64,000 bases of DNA from Streptomyces reniochalinae (GCF_003323735.1 NZ_QOIM01000036.1:62001-126000), one strand, 5' to 3'; positions 24,534 through 34,035 are shown, counted from the stretch's first letter. Notes: generated from the letters alone by a model not told the origin. Numbers and translations are program-made.

Positions 24534-25805
24534 TCACCTGGCGCGGGCGTTCGGTGCCCCCAGCGCCGGCGGCGGAGCGGATTCCGGCGCGCGGCCGCCC
24601 GCGTCGAGGAAGCGGGTCAGCGGAAGGGTGGCGGCGCCGACGGTGACCGCGTCCGGGCCGAGGCGGCCTAGCTCGACAGTGGTGCGGGCCGCCGGGTGGT
24701 GCAGCGCGCGCTCCTCGGTGGCCGCGCGCACAGCGGGCAGGATGCGGCCGCCCAGCAGCAGTCCGGCCCAGCCGGCGAGGACGATGCGTTCGGGGCTGAA
24801 GAGGTTGACCAGGTCGGCGATGCCCGCACCGAGAAAGCGGGCTGTCTCGGCGAGGACCGTCTCGGCGCTCGGGTCCGCCGAACCGACGAGATCGGCCAGT
24901 CCGCTCTCCTGGTCACCCCGTGGACTTCCCCCCGCGGCGCGCCAGCGCTCCAGCACGGCCGAGGCGCCGACGTACGCCTCCAGGCAGCCGAGGGCACCGC
25001 ACCGGCAGCGCCGCCCGTCCAGGTGGACGGTGGTGTGTCCCCACTCGGCGGCGCCGCGGGACGCGGTGCCGTAGGCGCTGCCGTCGGTGATCACGCAGGA
25101 GCCGACCCCGGAGCCGATCAGCGCGACCACCGCGTCCCGCACGCCCTGCCCGGCGCCGAACCACATCTCGGCCTGACCGAGGGTCTTGGCGCCGTTCGAG
25201 ACGAACAGCGGCGTCCGTGCCGGAAGCCCGGCCTCCTCGCGCAGTCGCGCCTCCAGCGGCACCGCGTCCCAGCCGACCGTCTGGCCGTGCACGACGGCAC
25301 CCGAGCGCCCCGGGTCCTGCTCGACGATGCCGGGCACGCCGACGCCGATGCCCAGCGGCGCGGCGGCTCCCGGGACCCCGGCACGCGTGGCCTGGGCGCG
25401 CACGGCGGTGAGCCCGTCCGCGATCAGCCGCAGCACGTGCGTCATCGCGTGTCCGCCCTCGCGCAGCGGGTATTCGGCGCGTGCCCTCTCGGTCAGTGCC
25501 AGATCAAAGAGTTCAACGCGCACCCGGGTCTCTCCGACGTCCACTCCGATGAGCGTCCCGGCTGCCGGGGCGACCCTCAGCAGGGTGCGCGGCCTGCCGC
25601 CGTCGGAGTCGACGGAACCGGCCTCCTCCAGCAGTCGCTCGGCGAGGAGTTCGGAGGTGACGTTCGAGACGGAGGCGGAGCTGAGGCCGGTGGCGGGGCC
25701 CAACTCCTGGCGGCTGAGCGGCCCGTCGAAGTAGAGGCGGCGCAGCAGGGTGGCGCGGTTGCTGCGGCGCAGGTCGCGCACCGTCCGCCGTTTCTCGCCG
25801 GTCAT
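24534..25805 (-). CDS. ROK-family transcriptional regulator
   Basis: A 423-residue ROK repressor. The N-terminal winged helix (RATLLRRLYFDGPLSRQELG, GLSSASVSNVTSELL) precedes a sugar-kinase-like domain with GVDVGETRVRVELFD and the zinc motif CRCGALGCLE (complete CxCGxxGCxE). The kinase phosphate-binding motif is VGETR rather than GGTK, as expected for a regulator. The ATG at 25805 follows a GGAGGGAG site. It is divergent from a sugar ABC transporter plus GH1 beta-glucosidase operon, with a long inverted repeat between them. Confidence 0.9.
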   Translation of the reverse strand: MTGEKRRTVRDLRRSNRATLLRRLYFDGPLSRQELGPATGLSSASVSNVTSELLAERLLEEAGSVDSDGGRPRTLLRVAPAAGTLIGVDVGETRVRVELFDLALTERARAEYPLREGGHAMTHVLRLIADGLTAVRAQATRAGVPGAAAPLGIGVGVPGIVEQDPGRSGAVVHGQTVGWDAVPLEARLREEAGLPARTPLFVSNGAKTLGQAEMWFGAGQGVRDAVVALIGSGVGSCVITDGSAYGTASRGAAEWGHTTVHLDGRRCRCGALGCLEAYVGASAVLERWRAAGGSPRGDQESGLADLVGSADPSAETVLAETARFLGAGIADLVNLFSPERIVLAGWAGLLLGGRILPAVRAATEERALHHPAARTTVELGRLGPDAVTVGAATLPLTRFLDAGGRAPESAPPPALGAPNARAR

Positions 25806-25934
25806 CTGGCTCCCTCCTCGCGGTGGCCGCGCCACGGCTCGCCGCTGCCGGTCCCGTACGCGTGCGCGGTGCCGGTCGCGCGGTCCGCGGGGCAACTTAC
25901 CGGTGCGCGATGTCTTGACGGGCAATTCTTTCAC

Positions 25935-25961
25935 TACTTAACTCACGCTCCAAGTTAAGTA
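25935..25961. promoter_or_regulatory. ROK-type operator
   Basis: TACTTAACT and AGTTAAGTA form perfect 9-bp arms separated by 9 bp (CACGCTCCA). It lies between the divergent ROK regulator and the sugar-binding protein gene. AT-rich arms of this type are common for ROK regulators and stand out in this GC-rich context. Confidence 0.7.
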
Positions 25962-26038
25962 CGAGCCGCCTTCAGGGGGTTAACGCCCCGGCCTTGAGGC
26001 TCGACGCTTCCCCACGCCTCCCGGAGGTGCCACAGGCC

Positions 26039-27355
26039 ATGCGCAGATTCCGTACGGCGGCAGCCGCCGCGCTCACCACCGCACTGACAGCCGCGCTCGC
26101 CTCCGGTTGCGGAGGGGGAACGACCACCGACGGCGCGGGCAGCAACGACAAACCCAAGGAGCTGACGTACTGGGCGACCAACCAGGCGTCCAGCCTCCAA
26201 AAGGACAAGAAGATCCTGAAACCGGAGCTGGCCAAGTTCGAGAAGCAGACCGGGATCAAGGTCAAGCTGGAGGTCATCCCCTGGTCCAGCCTGCTCGACC
26301 GCATCCTTGCCGCCGCCTCGTCCGGGCAGGGCCCCGACGTCCTCAACATCGGCAACACCTGGTCCTCGTCACTCCAAAAGAGCGACGCGCTGCTGCCCTT
26401 CGACGGCAAGAACATGGCGAAGATCGGCGGCAAGGGCCGGTTCAGCCCCTCCGCACTCGCCGCGACCGGCGCCGAGGGCAAGCCGCCGGCCGCCGTGCCG
26501 CTCTACTCGCTGACCTACGCGCTCTACTACAACAAGCAGATGTTCCGGCAGGCCGGTATCGACGAGCCGCCCAAGACCTGGAAGGAGCTGGTCGCCGCAG
26601 GCGAGAAGCTGACCGACGACGGGCACTACGGACTCGCGCTGGAAGCGGGCGACCCGGTCGAGAACGCCCACCACGCCTTCGTGTTCGCCAAACAGCACGG
26701 AGCCGACTTCTTCGACGCCTCGGGCAAGCCGACCTTCGACAAGCCGGGCAACGTCAAGGCCGTCAAGCAGTACGTGGACTTCCTGGCCGAGGACCGGATC
26801 TCCGCGAAGGGGAACGCCGAGTACGCGGCCCGCCAGTCGGTGCGCGACTTCGCCAAGGGGAAGGCCGGGATGCTGCTGTGGCAGGCCGCCGGCTCCCAGC
26901 TGCTGGGCAACGGCATGAAGCCGGCCGACTACGGCGTCGCCCCCGTCCCCGTGCAGTCGGTCTCCGACACCGGCGACCGGGGCACCACGTCCATGGTCGC
27001 GGGCATCAACCTGGCCGTCTTCAAGAACACCGACAACATCGACGGCGCGCTGAAGTTCGTGAAGTTCATGACCTCGGACGCCGAGCAGCACAAGCTCAAC
27101 ACCACCTACGGGTCCCTGTCCCCAGTGCGGGCCGCGCAGAAGGCGGCGCCCCGCGACAAGGACGAGAAGGTGATGCGCTCCGTACTCGCCGACAGCGCCG
27201 CCCCGCTGCCGCAGGTGCCCGACGAGTCGAAGTTCGAGACGCTGGTCGGCACCGCCATGAAGGAGCTGTTCGCCCAGGCGGCCGCGGGCCGGGAGGTCAC
27301 CACCGACTCCGTGCGCGAACGGCTCGCCAAGGCCCAGCAGCAGATGCGGAAGTGA
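26039..27355 (+). CDS. Sugar ABC transporter substrate-binding lipoprotein
   Basis: A 438-residue extracellular solute-binding protein, family 1. The signal peptide (1-22) ends in lipobox LASGC, so it is membrane-anchored. The mature part has the family pattern ELTYWATNQ, QGPDVLNIGNTW, YALYYNKQMF and the aromatic-rich C-lobe. I chose the ATG at 26039, after a GGAGG site, rather than 25994, because it begins directly with the signal peptide. It is the first gene of binding protein-permease-permease-GH1 operon. The GH1 enzyme suggests cellobiose or another beta-glucoside as ligand. Confidence 0.88.
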   Translation: MRRFRTAAAAALTTALTAALASGCGGGTTTDGAGSNDKPKELTYWATNQASSLQKDKKILKPELAKFEKQTGIKVKLEVIPWSSLLDRILAAASSGQGPDVLNIGNTWSSSLQKSDALLPFDGKNMAKIGGKGRFSPSALAATGAEGKPPAAVPLYSLTYALYYNKQMFRQAGIDEPPKTWKELVAAGEKLTDDGHYGLALEAGDPVENAHHAFVFAKQHGADFFDASGKPTFDKPGNVKAVKQYVDFLAEDRISAKGNAEYAARQSVRDFAKGKAGMLLWQAAGSQLLGNGMKPADYGVAPVPVQSVSDTGDRGTTSMVAGINLAVFKNTDNIDGALKFVKFMTSDAEQHKLNTTYGSLSPVRAAQKAAPRDKDEKVMRSVLADSAAPLPQVPDESKFETLVGTAMKELFAQAAAGREVTTDSVRERLAKAQQQMRK

Positions 27356-27362
27356 CGCTGCC

Positions 27363-28493
27363 GTGCCCCGCGGAAACCGCCCCTCGACCGCCGCGCCGGT
27401 GCCGGACCCCGGGACCTCGGCCCTCCCTCCTCCCGCGCCCGCCGGCGCGGCGAAGGACGCGCGGCAGGACACCCTGGCGAGCCCGGGTCACGCCCCCGCT
27501 CCGCCACCGCCTCCGTCACGGGAACGCGGCGCGTCCGCGCTGCGCGACCGGGTACGCCACGCGGGGCTGCCCTACCTGCTGCTCGTGCCGGCGCTGGTGC
27601 TCGAACTGCTGGTGCACATCGTTCCGATGGTCACCGGCATCACGATGGCGTTCCGGGACCTGACCCAGGAGTACATCCGCAACTGGGGCGCGGCGCCCTG
27701 GGCCGGGCTGGACAACTTCCACATCGCCGTGGACGTCAACGCCCCCGTGGGCGAGGCACTACTCCGTTCCTTCGCCATCACCTGCGCCTTCACCGTACTC
27801 GCCGTCGGACTCGCCTGGCTGCTGGGTGCCACCGCGGCGATCCTGATGCAGGACACCTTCCGCGGCCGGGGGCTGCTGCGCGCGCTGTTCCTCACGCCGT
27901 ACGCGCTGCCCGTCTACGCGGCCGTCATCACCTGGTCGTTCCTGCTCCAGCGGGACAACGGGCTGGTCAACCACGTGCTGCACGACCAACTCGGGCTCAC
28001 CGACGCACCGACCTTCTGGCTCGTGGGGGACAACAGCTTCGTCTCCCTGGTCGTCGTCTCGGTCTGGCGCACCTGGCCGTTCGCCTTCCTGATGCTGACG
28101 GCCGCCTTGCAGAACATCCCACGGGACGTCTACGAGGCGTCCGCGATCGACGGCGCCGGGATGTGGCGGCAGATCCGGCACATCACGCTGCCCGCGCTGC
28201 GGCCGGTCAACCAGGTTCTGGTCCTGGTGCTGTTCCTGTGGACGTTCAACGACTTCAACGTCCCCTTCGTGCTGTTCGGTAAGTCGGCTCCCGAGTCGGC
28301 CGACCTGATCTCCCTGCACATCTACCAGTCGTCCTTCGCCACCTGGGACTTCGGTGCCGGCTCGGCGAAGTCCGTCCTGCTGCTGCTGTTCCTGCTGCTG
28401 GTCACGGCGGCGTATCTGCTGCTGACCAGGGAACGCGCCCCGCGCGCCACCCGGTCCCGCGGTACCAGGCGAAGGAAGAGGGTCCATGTCTGA
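27363..28493 (+). CDS. Sugar ABC transporter permease, MalF type
   Basis: A 376-residue permease with six membrane segments after a long Pro/Ala-rich cytoplasmic N-terminus (about 65 residues). The EAA loop that contacts the ATPase is visible as EASAIDGAGMWRQIRHITLP. It begins with GTG 7 bases after the binding-protein stop, and overlaps the next permease gene by 8 bases. No ATPase gene is present in the operon; the shared streptomycete ATPase MsiK is the likely energy source, by inference. Confidence 0.88.
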   Translation: MPRGNRPSTAAPVPDPGTSALPPPAPAGAAKDARQDTLASPGHAPAPPPPPSRERGASALRDRVRHAGLPYLLLVPALVLELLVHIVPMVTGITMAFRDLTQEYIRNWGAAPWAGLDNFHIAVDVNAPVGEALLRSFAITCAFTVLAVGLAWLLGATAAILMQDTFRGRGLLRALFLTPYALPVYAAVITWSFLLQRDNGLVNHVLHDQLGLTDAPTFWLVGDNSFVSLVVVSVWRTWPFAFLMLTAALQNIPRDVYEASAIDGAGMWRQIRHITLPALRPVNQVLVLVLFLWTFNDFNVPFVLFGKSAPESADLISLHIYQSSFATWDFGAGSAKSVLLLLFLLLVTAAYLLLTRERAPRATRSRGTRRRKRVHV

Positions 28494-29484
28494 GGGCGTC
28501 CCGACCCCCGCGTCCGTCACCACCACCGCGTCCGTCACCCCCGCCGCCTCCACCCGTGGTGGCGCAGCCGATCGGCTCGGCAGCGCACGGCGTACGGCCG
28601 GCCGCGCCCGCCGCACGGGGCGCGGACGCCCGGTGCGCAGCCCGATGGCGGCGCCCGTCTCGTTCCTGTGGACCCGGCGGATCCTGCTGACGCTCCTGGC
28701 GGTCTTCGCCGCCACCCCGCTCTACGTGATGCTCAGCAGCTCTCTCAAGCCGCTCCAGGACGTGACAGGCTCCTTCCGCTGGATCCCCGCCCATCTGACG
28801 ATCCGCCCCTACCTGGACATCTGGGAGACGGTGCCGCTGGGCCGGTACTTCCTCAACTCCTTCATCGTCTCCGCCGCCGCGACGCTGTGCTCGGTGGTCG
28901 TGGCGACCTTCGCCGCCTACGCCGTCAGCCGCTACCGCTTCCGGGGCAAGCGCGTGTTCACCGTGACGGTGCTCTCCACGCAGATGTTCCCCGGCATCCT
29001 CTTCCTGCTGCCGCTGTTCCTGCTGTTCGTCAACATCGGCAACGCCACCGGCATCGCCCTCTACGGCTCACGCGGCGCGCTGATCCTCACCTACATGACC
29101 TTCACCCTGCCGTTGTCCATCTGGATGCTGGCAGGCTATTTCGACTCCATCCCCCGCGATCTGGACGAGGCCGCCCAGGTGGACGGGTGCGGAGCGCTCG
29201 GCGCGCTGTTCCGCGTCCTCGTACCCGCCGCCACCCCTGGCATCGTCGCCGTGGGCATCTACGCGTTCATGACCGCCTGGGGCGAGGTGCTGTTCGCCTC
29301 GGTGATGACCAACGACGTCACCCGCACGCTCTCCATCGGCCTCCAGGGCTACTCCACGCAGACCGAGGTCTACTGGAACCAGGTCATGGCCGCCTCGCTG
29401 GTGGTGAGCGTGCCCATCGTCGCCGGATTCCTGCTCCTCCAGCGCTACCTCGTCGCCGGCCTGACCGCCGGCTCCGTCAAGTGA
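28486..29484 (+). CDS. Sugar ABC transporter permease, MalG type
   Basis: A 332-residue inner-membrane permease with six helices after a Thr/Ala/Arg-rich N-terminal extension of about 55 residues. The EAA loop reads EAAQVDGCGALGALFRVLVP, and the C-terminal GLTAGSVK is typical of MalG-like subunits. It pairs with the preceding MalF-type subunit, whose gene it overlaps by 8 bases. Confidence 0.88.
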   Translation: MSEGVPTPASVTTTASVTPAASTRGGAADRLGSARRTAGRARRTGRGRPVRSPMAAPVSFLWTRRILLTLLAVFAATPLYVMLSSSLKPLQDVTGSFRWIPAHLTIRPYLDIWETVPLGRYFLNSFIVSAAATLCSVVVATFAAYAVSRYRFRGKRVFTVTVLSTQMFPGILFLLPLFLLFVNIGNATGIALYGSRGALILTYMTFTLPLSIWMLAGYFDSIPRDLDEAAQVDGCGALGALFRVLVPAATPGIVAVGIYAFMTAWGEVLFASVMTNDVTRTLSIGLQGYSTQTEVYWNQVMAASLVVSVPIVAGFLLLQRYLVAGLTAGSVK

Positions 29485-29547
29485 CCTCAGCCGCCGGGCC
29501 GGGGCGCCCGCCCCGGGCGACCCGCTGTTCCCTGCGAAAGGATCTCC

Positions 29548-30957
29548 GTGTCCGAGACGCACCGCTGCGCACCGCCCGCCCCTTCCTCCGACCGGCCGCA
29601 CGAGAGCACCGCTGACCTGCCCGACGACTTCGTATGGGGCGCCGCGACCGCCGCGTACCAGGTCGAGGGCGCGGTCGCCGAGGACGGCCGCTCGCCCTCC
29701 ATCTGGGACACCTTCAGCCACACCCCGGGCAAGGTGGACGGCGGCGACACCGGAGACGTGGCCTGCGATCACTACCACCGCTGGCCCGAGGACCTGAAGC
29801 TCATGCGCGAACTCGGGCTCGACGCCTACCGGTTCTCCCTCGCGTGGCCACGGGTGCTGCCCGACGGCGGCGGCCGGGTCAACGAGCGGGGCCTGAGCTT
29901 CTACGACCGGCTGACCGACGCCCTGCTGGAGGCGGGCATCACCCCCTTCGCCACCCTCTACCACTGGGACCTGCCGCAGATCCTCCAGGACCGGGGCGGC
30001 TGGCCCGCGCGGGAGACAGCCGAACGGTTCGGGGAGTACGCTGCGGTCGTCGCCGCCCGGCTCGGCGACCGCATCCACCACTGGGCCACCCTCAACGAGC
30101 CGCTGTGCTCCGCCTGGATCGGGCACTACGAGGGCCGGATGGCGCCCGGTCTGACCGACATGACCGCCGCCGTACGCGCCTCCTTCCACCTGCACCTGGG
30201 ACACGGGTACGCGGTCCAGGCGCTGCGCGCCCACGCGCCCGGCGCCCGCGTCGGCCTGGTCAACAACCTCACCCACTGCGAACCCGCCTCCGACGATCCG
30301 GCCGACGTCGCCGCGGCGCGGCGCTCCGACGGCCACGTCAACCGCTGGTGGTTGGACCCCGTCCACGGACGTGGCTATCCCGCCGACATGGTCGCGCTGT
30401 ACGGCACCGAGCCGCCCGCCCGCGACGGCGACCTGGAGACCATCGCGGCCCCGCTGGACTGGCTCGGCCTCAACTACTACTTCCGCAACGTCCTGCGCGA
30501 CGACCCGGAAGGCCCCTTCCCCAAGGCGCGGCCCGCCGCACTGGCGAAGGAGGCGCGGGTGACCGGCATGGGCTGGGAGGTGCACGCGGAAGGGCTCACC
30601 AGGACACTGCGCCGGATGACGGACGACTACGGCGCCCGCTGCCTCTACGTGACCGAGAACGGCGCCGCCTACCCCGACACCGTCGGCCCTGACGGCCACA
30701 TCCACGACCCCGAGCGCGTCCGCTACCTGGAGGAGCACCTGGCAGCCTGCGGCCGCGCCGTCCGCGAAGGCGTACCACTGGCCGGGTACTTCGCCTGGTC
30801 GCTGCTGGACAACTTCGAGTGGGCGTACGGCTACGCGCAACGGTTCGGCCTCGTGCACGTCGACTACCCGACGCAGCGCCGCACGATCAAGAGCAGCGGC
30901 CGCCGCTTCGCCGACCTCGCGTCGGCGCACCGGGCGAGGGCACGGAAGGCGGCCTGA
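29548..30957 (+). CDS. Beta-glucosidase, GH1
   Basis: A 469-residue family 1 glycoside hydrolase. The N-terminal signature [15 protein letters not shown] is followed by the acid/base glutamate in TLNEP (E184) and the nucleophile in YVTENGAAY (E370). The aglycone-site [15 protein letters not shown] motif is intact. There is no signal peptide, so it acts inside the cell on imported disaccharides. The GTG start follows AAAGGA. Position after the ABC genes and under the ROK regulator suggests hydrolysis of cellobiose or related beta-glucosides. Confidence 0.93.
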   Translation: MSETHRCAPPAPSSDRPHESTADLPDDFVWGAATAAYQVEGAVAEDGRSPSIWDTFSHTPGKVDGGDTGDVACDHYHRWPEDLKLMRELGLDAYRFSLAWPRVLPDGGGRVNERGLSFYDRLTDALLEAGITPFATLYHWDLPQILQDRGGWPARETAERFGEYAAVVAARLGDRIHHWATLNEPLCSAWIGHYEGRMAPGLTDMTAAVRASFHLHLGHGYAVQALRAHAPGARVGLVNNLTHCEPASDDPADVAAARRSDGHVNRWWLDPVHGRGYPADMVALYGTEPPARDGDLETIAAPLDWLGLNYYFRNVLRDDPEGPFPKARPAALAKEARVTGMGWEVHAEGLTRTLRRMTDDYGARCLYVTENGAAYPDTVGPDGHIHDPERVRYLEEHLAACGRAVREGVPLAGYFAWSLLDNFEWAYGYAQRFGLVHVDYPTQRRTIKSSGRRFADLASAHRARARKAA

Positions 30958-31114
30958 CACCCACGTCCCCTCGGCGCGCCCCTCCGGCACCGTCCGTACC
31001 GTCCACACGCCGGACGCCGGACGCCGGACGCCGCGGGACACGGGGGCGGGGCGGCAGGCCGGACGGGGAACGGGTCACGGGGGAGAACCGGAGGCAGCGA
31101 CCAACGTCTCCGGT

Positions 31115-31957
31115 TCAGCCCTGTCCGCAGCGATCGAGCGCAGCCCGCACCTGGTGGAGCCCCTCCGCTCTCCAGTGATCCCGGTCGGGCATCTGGTCGT
31201 CTCGGCGCCAGCGCCAGGCACAGAACATCGCCCAGTTCAGGGCGCGGCAGCGGTGGATGAGCCCGCGGTCAGCCCCCGGATAGTGCTCTGCCACTTCTTC
31301 GGGCGCGTGCGCGAGGTCGAACTCCACCGGCCCGCGGCAGCACGTGGCGAGGTCCACGAAAAGCGGCCCTCTCCTGGTGTTCAGGAGGTTGCCCGGGTGC
31401 GGCTCGCCGTGCAGCAACTGGTCGCCGGCTCTTTCGCCGCCGAGCGCGGTGCTCAGCCCAGCGAGTGTGCCGCTGAGAAGTGCCCGGTCGGGATCGGACA
31501 GCTCGCAAGACCGCTCCCGGTCGTTCACCTCCCTCAGCGCCACGGCGACCCGGCCGGTGACGTGCGGGGCGTCCAGGTCGAGCCGGCGCAGTGCAGCGTG
31601 GTGTCGCAAAAACGCCTCCGCGTAGTCGGCCGCCGCGATCTCGGGTCCGGCAGGCGGGTAGTAGGTCCACAGCGAGACGGCGAAGACATCGCGCACATGG
31701 ACCACGGGCTCGACCCGGGGCTCCAGCTCAGCGACGGGAGCTTGGACGTCGGCGAGGCGGCGAGCGAGCTCCACCTCGAACTCGGAGTCGGCCAGCTGCC
31801 CCAACGGCGCGACCCGGGCAAGGACATCGCAGGGAAGCAGGCGCAGCGCGACGCGGTCCGAGTTGTGCACGACGGTCACATCGTCGACCTGAAGGCCCAG
31901 ATCCGAAGCCGCCGTACGTCCCGTCTCAACCGCGCGGCTCAGCCCTGACGGATCCAT
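31115..31957 (-). CDS. Phosphotransferase-like (APH/choline-kinase fold) protein
   Basis: A 280-residue protein of the aminoglycoside phosphotransferase fold. The catalytic loop reads LLHGEPHPGNLL, where the usual catalytic aspartate of HGDxHxxN is glutamate, followed by the metal-binding FVDLATCCRGPVEFDLA. I recall other Streptomyces members with the same HGE variant, so this is probably a distinct subfamily rather than a dead copy. The ATG at 31957 follows GAGGGAGA. Substrate unknown; resistance is not implied. Confidence 0.7.
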   Translation of the reverse strand: MDPSGLSRAVETGRTAASDLGLQVDDVTVVHNSDRVALRLLPCDVLARVAPLGQLADSEFEVELARRLADVQAPVAELEPRVEPVVHVRDVFAVSLWTYYPPAGPEIAAADYAEAFLRHHAALRRLDLDAPHVTGRVAVALREVNDRERSCELSDPDRALLSGTLAGLSTALGGERAGDQLLHGEPHPGNLLNTRRGPLFVDLATCCRGPVEFDLAHAPEEVAEHYPGADRGLIHRCRALNWAMFCAWRWRRDDQMPDRDHWRAEGLHQVRAALDRCGQG

Positions 31958-32050
31958 ACCGTTCTCCCTCGCTGCCGAGTGTCCCACCCATTCGACCACC
32001 GATCGGCTCGGACGGTCCCGGGCGGTCGCCCACCCCGCGCTGCGATGGGC

Positions 32051-32076
32051 GCCTCACCCGCCATGGCGGGTGAGGC
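32051..32076 (-). terminator. Perfect palindrome terminator after the sigma gene
   Basis: GCCTCACCCGCCA and TGGCGGGTGAGGC are 13-bp arms with no spacer, 11 bases after the sigma-factor stop codon on the minus strand. A strong GC-rich hairpin without U-tract. Confidence 0.75.
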
Positions 32077-32087
32077 CCCCACGATGA

Positions 32088-32912
32088 TCAGGCCGGGTGC
32101 GTGCGTGTGGCGGGGCGCCCGTGTTCGACCTGGCGGCGGACGCGGTCGCAGCTCTTGGACAGCAGGCGGGAGACGTGCATCTGGGAGATGCCGAGCTCCT
32201 TGCCGATCCGCGACTGGGTCATGTCGCGGAAGTAGCGCAGGTAGAGCACCTTGCGTTCCCGCTCGGGCAGCGCACGCAGACACGGCTTGACCGCCTCGCG
32301 GGCGACCACGGTGTCGAAGCCGGCTTCCTTGCTGCCGAGCGTGTCGGCCAGGGAGAACCCGTCGTCGGAGCCGGTGGTGGCCGCGTCCAGGGAGAGGCTG
32401 CGGAAGCTGTCCATGGCCTCCAGGCCGGTGGCCACCTCTTCCTGGGTGAGTCCTGTGTGCTCGGCGATCCGCTCGGCCGAGGGCATGTGGTCGTCCGCCG
32501 CCGTGGTCAGCTCTCGGACGGCGGCGCGCACCTTGTTGCGCATCTCCTGCACGCGGCGCGGTACGTGGACATCCCAGGTGTGGTCGCGGAAGTGGCGGCG
32601 GATCTCGCCGGTGATGGTGGGCACGGCGTAGGGCACGAACGGGGTGCCCTGTGCGGGGTCGTAGCGGTCGACGGCCTTGACCAGGCCGAGGGACGCCACC
32701 TGTTCCAGGTCTTCGAGGTTCTCGCCGCGATTGCGGTACTTGGCGGCCAGCCTCCGTGCCATCGGCAGCCACGCCTCCACCAGCCGGGCGCTCAACTCCT
32801 CGCGCTCCGGTCCGTGCGGGAGGGTTGCCAGGCGCTTGAAGTCCTCTGCGGTGTCGGGGGCGTCGTTGTGGCTGTGGCGGGCTCGCTGGGGACGGTACCG
32901 AACGGCAGACAT
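32088..32912 (-). CDS. RNA polymerase sigma factor, SigB/SigF/SigG family
   Basis: A 274-residue sigma-70 group 3 factor. Region 2 shows LEDLEQVASLGLVKAVDRYDP and FVPYAVPTITGEIRRHFRD, region 3 the PRRVQEMRNKVRAAVREL segment, and region 4 the RYFRDMTQSRIGKELGISQM helix-turn-helix. The ATG at 32912 follows AAGGAGG. Such factors in Streptomyces control stress and developmental genes and are often held by anti-sigma kinases; none is encoded beside it. The hairpin downstream isolates it from the phosphotransferase-like gene. Confidence 0.93.
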   Translation of the reverse strand: MSAVRYRPQRARHSHNDAPDTAEDFKRLATLPHGPEREELSARLVEAWLPMARRLAAKYRNRGENLEDLEQVASLGLVKAVDRYDPAQGTPFVPYAVPTITGEIRRHFRDHTWDVHVPRRVQEMRNKVRAAVRELTTAADDHMPSAERIAEHTGLTQEEVATGLEAMDSFRSLSLDAATTGSDDGFSLADTLGSKEAGFDTVVAREAVKPCLRALPERERKVLYLRYFRDMTQSRIGKELGISQMHVSRLLSKSCDRVRRQVEHGRPATRTHPA

Positions 32913-33140
32913 GGAAACTGCCTCCTTGCGGTGTCGCTGACACGTGGACCACCGCGGGAGCAGCGGCTCGGGTGACACACCCAGGGCGCCGTCAACGGTC
33001 GCCTCCCGCGGATGTGCCTGTCCTCCCAAGCACGTGGTCAGCCTTCTAACCGCCATGCGGCCCCCTAAACCTCACAGCCACACAGGTCTCGGATCGGGCA
33101 TCGACGGCATCCGGCTGGCTACGGATCGGCTGCCGGTCGG

Positions 33141-33983
33141 CTACCGGGCCGGGGGAGAGGTGAGGAAGCGGCCCATCTCACGCGCCACGATCTCGGGCTC
33201 GTCCAGCATGGACAGCACGTGCGCGTCGGGTACTTCGGCATACTGGCCGGCCGGCAGCAACCGCGCCAGGCGGTGGCCGTGCTCGGGTGGCATCACGCGG
33301 TTGCCGGGCGACCACAGGACGAGGGTCTCGCCCGTGAACCCGCGCAGCGCCTCGGTGTCGCGTACGAGTTCCTCCTTGTCCAGGGCGCTGCGACAGTAGG
33401 CCAGAAGGTCGCGCCGGACGCCGGGTTCCCGGAGGAGAGGTGCGGTCCAGCCGCGCACCAGGTCGTCCGGCACCGGGCGGCGAGCCATCTGCCCGAACAG
33501 CACCGGCAGCCTGCGCAGCGCGCCGACGCGCAGTTGGCGGGCGGCGAACCGCAGCCCACCGGGGACGCGGGCGACGAGGGTCACCATCTTGCCGGGCAGG
33601 CCGGGCGGGAAGTTGTCGAACGCCTCGCACGGGAGGATCACCTGCCGGGCGACACGTTGGTCCCGGCCTCGGGCAGTGAGAAACAGCGCCCCGCCCCAGT
33701 CGGAGTGCACCAGCGTGACCGCGTCCAGGGCGAGGGCGTCGAGGAAGTCGGCAACGAGGTGAACCTGTCCGCGCAGGGTCAGGTCGGCGTCCGGGTTCAT
33801 CGGCCGCCGGTGGGACCCCAGCGGCAGCACGGGGCGTACGTAGGTGAATCCGGGCGGCAGCAAGGGCAGCACACGGTCCCACACCGTGTGGTCCATGAGC
33901 AGCCCGTGGAGCATCACGACCGGTGGGCCAGAGCCCACCGTGTCGTACTCGATGACACCGGCAGGCACCTCGACTTCGCGCAT
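33141..33983 (-). CDS. Alpha/beta hydrolase with aspartate nucleophile
   Basis: A 280-residue alpha/beta hydrolase. The oxyanion-hole motif is VVMLHGLLMDHTVWD. The nucleophile elbow reads LVHSDWGGAL, placing Asp95 where esterases have serine, as in haloalkane dehalogenases and epoxide hydrolases. A C-terminal catalytic histidine is in PDAHVLSMLDEP. It is divergent from a TetR gene, with a perfect 34-bp palindrome between them, so it is probably induced by the regulator's ligand. Substrate unknown. Confidence 0.87.
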   Translation of the reverse strand: MREVEVPAGVIEYDTVGSGPPVVMLHGLLMDHTVWDRVLPLLPPGFTYVRPVLPLGSHRRPMNPDADLTLRGQVHLVADFLDALALDAVTLVHSDWGGALFLTARGRDQRVARQVILPCEAFDNFPPGLPGKMVTLVARVPGGLRFAARQLRVGALRRLPVLFGQMARRPVPDDLVRGWTAPLLREPGVRRDLLAYCRSALDKEELVRDTEALRGFTGETLVLWSPGNRVMPPEHGHRLARLLPAGQYAEVPDAHVLSMLDEPEIVAREMGRFLTSPPAR

Positions 33984-33993
33984 AGCAGCTCCC

Positions 33994-34027
33994 GGTAGAA
34001 CGGTCTCTCTAGAGAGACCGTTCTACC
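33994..34027. promoter_or_regulatory. Perfect 34-bp palindromic operator
   Basis: GGTAGAACGGTCTCTCT (33994-34010) is followed directly by its exact reverse complement (34011-34027). It ends 9 bases before the TetR start and 11 bases before the hydrolase start. The AGACCGTTCTA half-site resembles known TetR-family operators. At this length it could bind two dimers. Confidence 0.85.
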
Positions 34028-34035
34028 ATGGACGC

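Noticed and set aside
31010-31035. Short CCGGACG repeats as a tandem repeat locus
   Set aside because: Only three 7-bp copies in GC-rich intergenic DNA; not distinguishable from chance.
31115-31957. Aminoglycoside resistance gene
   Set aside because: Only the fold is recognisable, and the catalytic loop differs; there is no basis to assign resistance.
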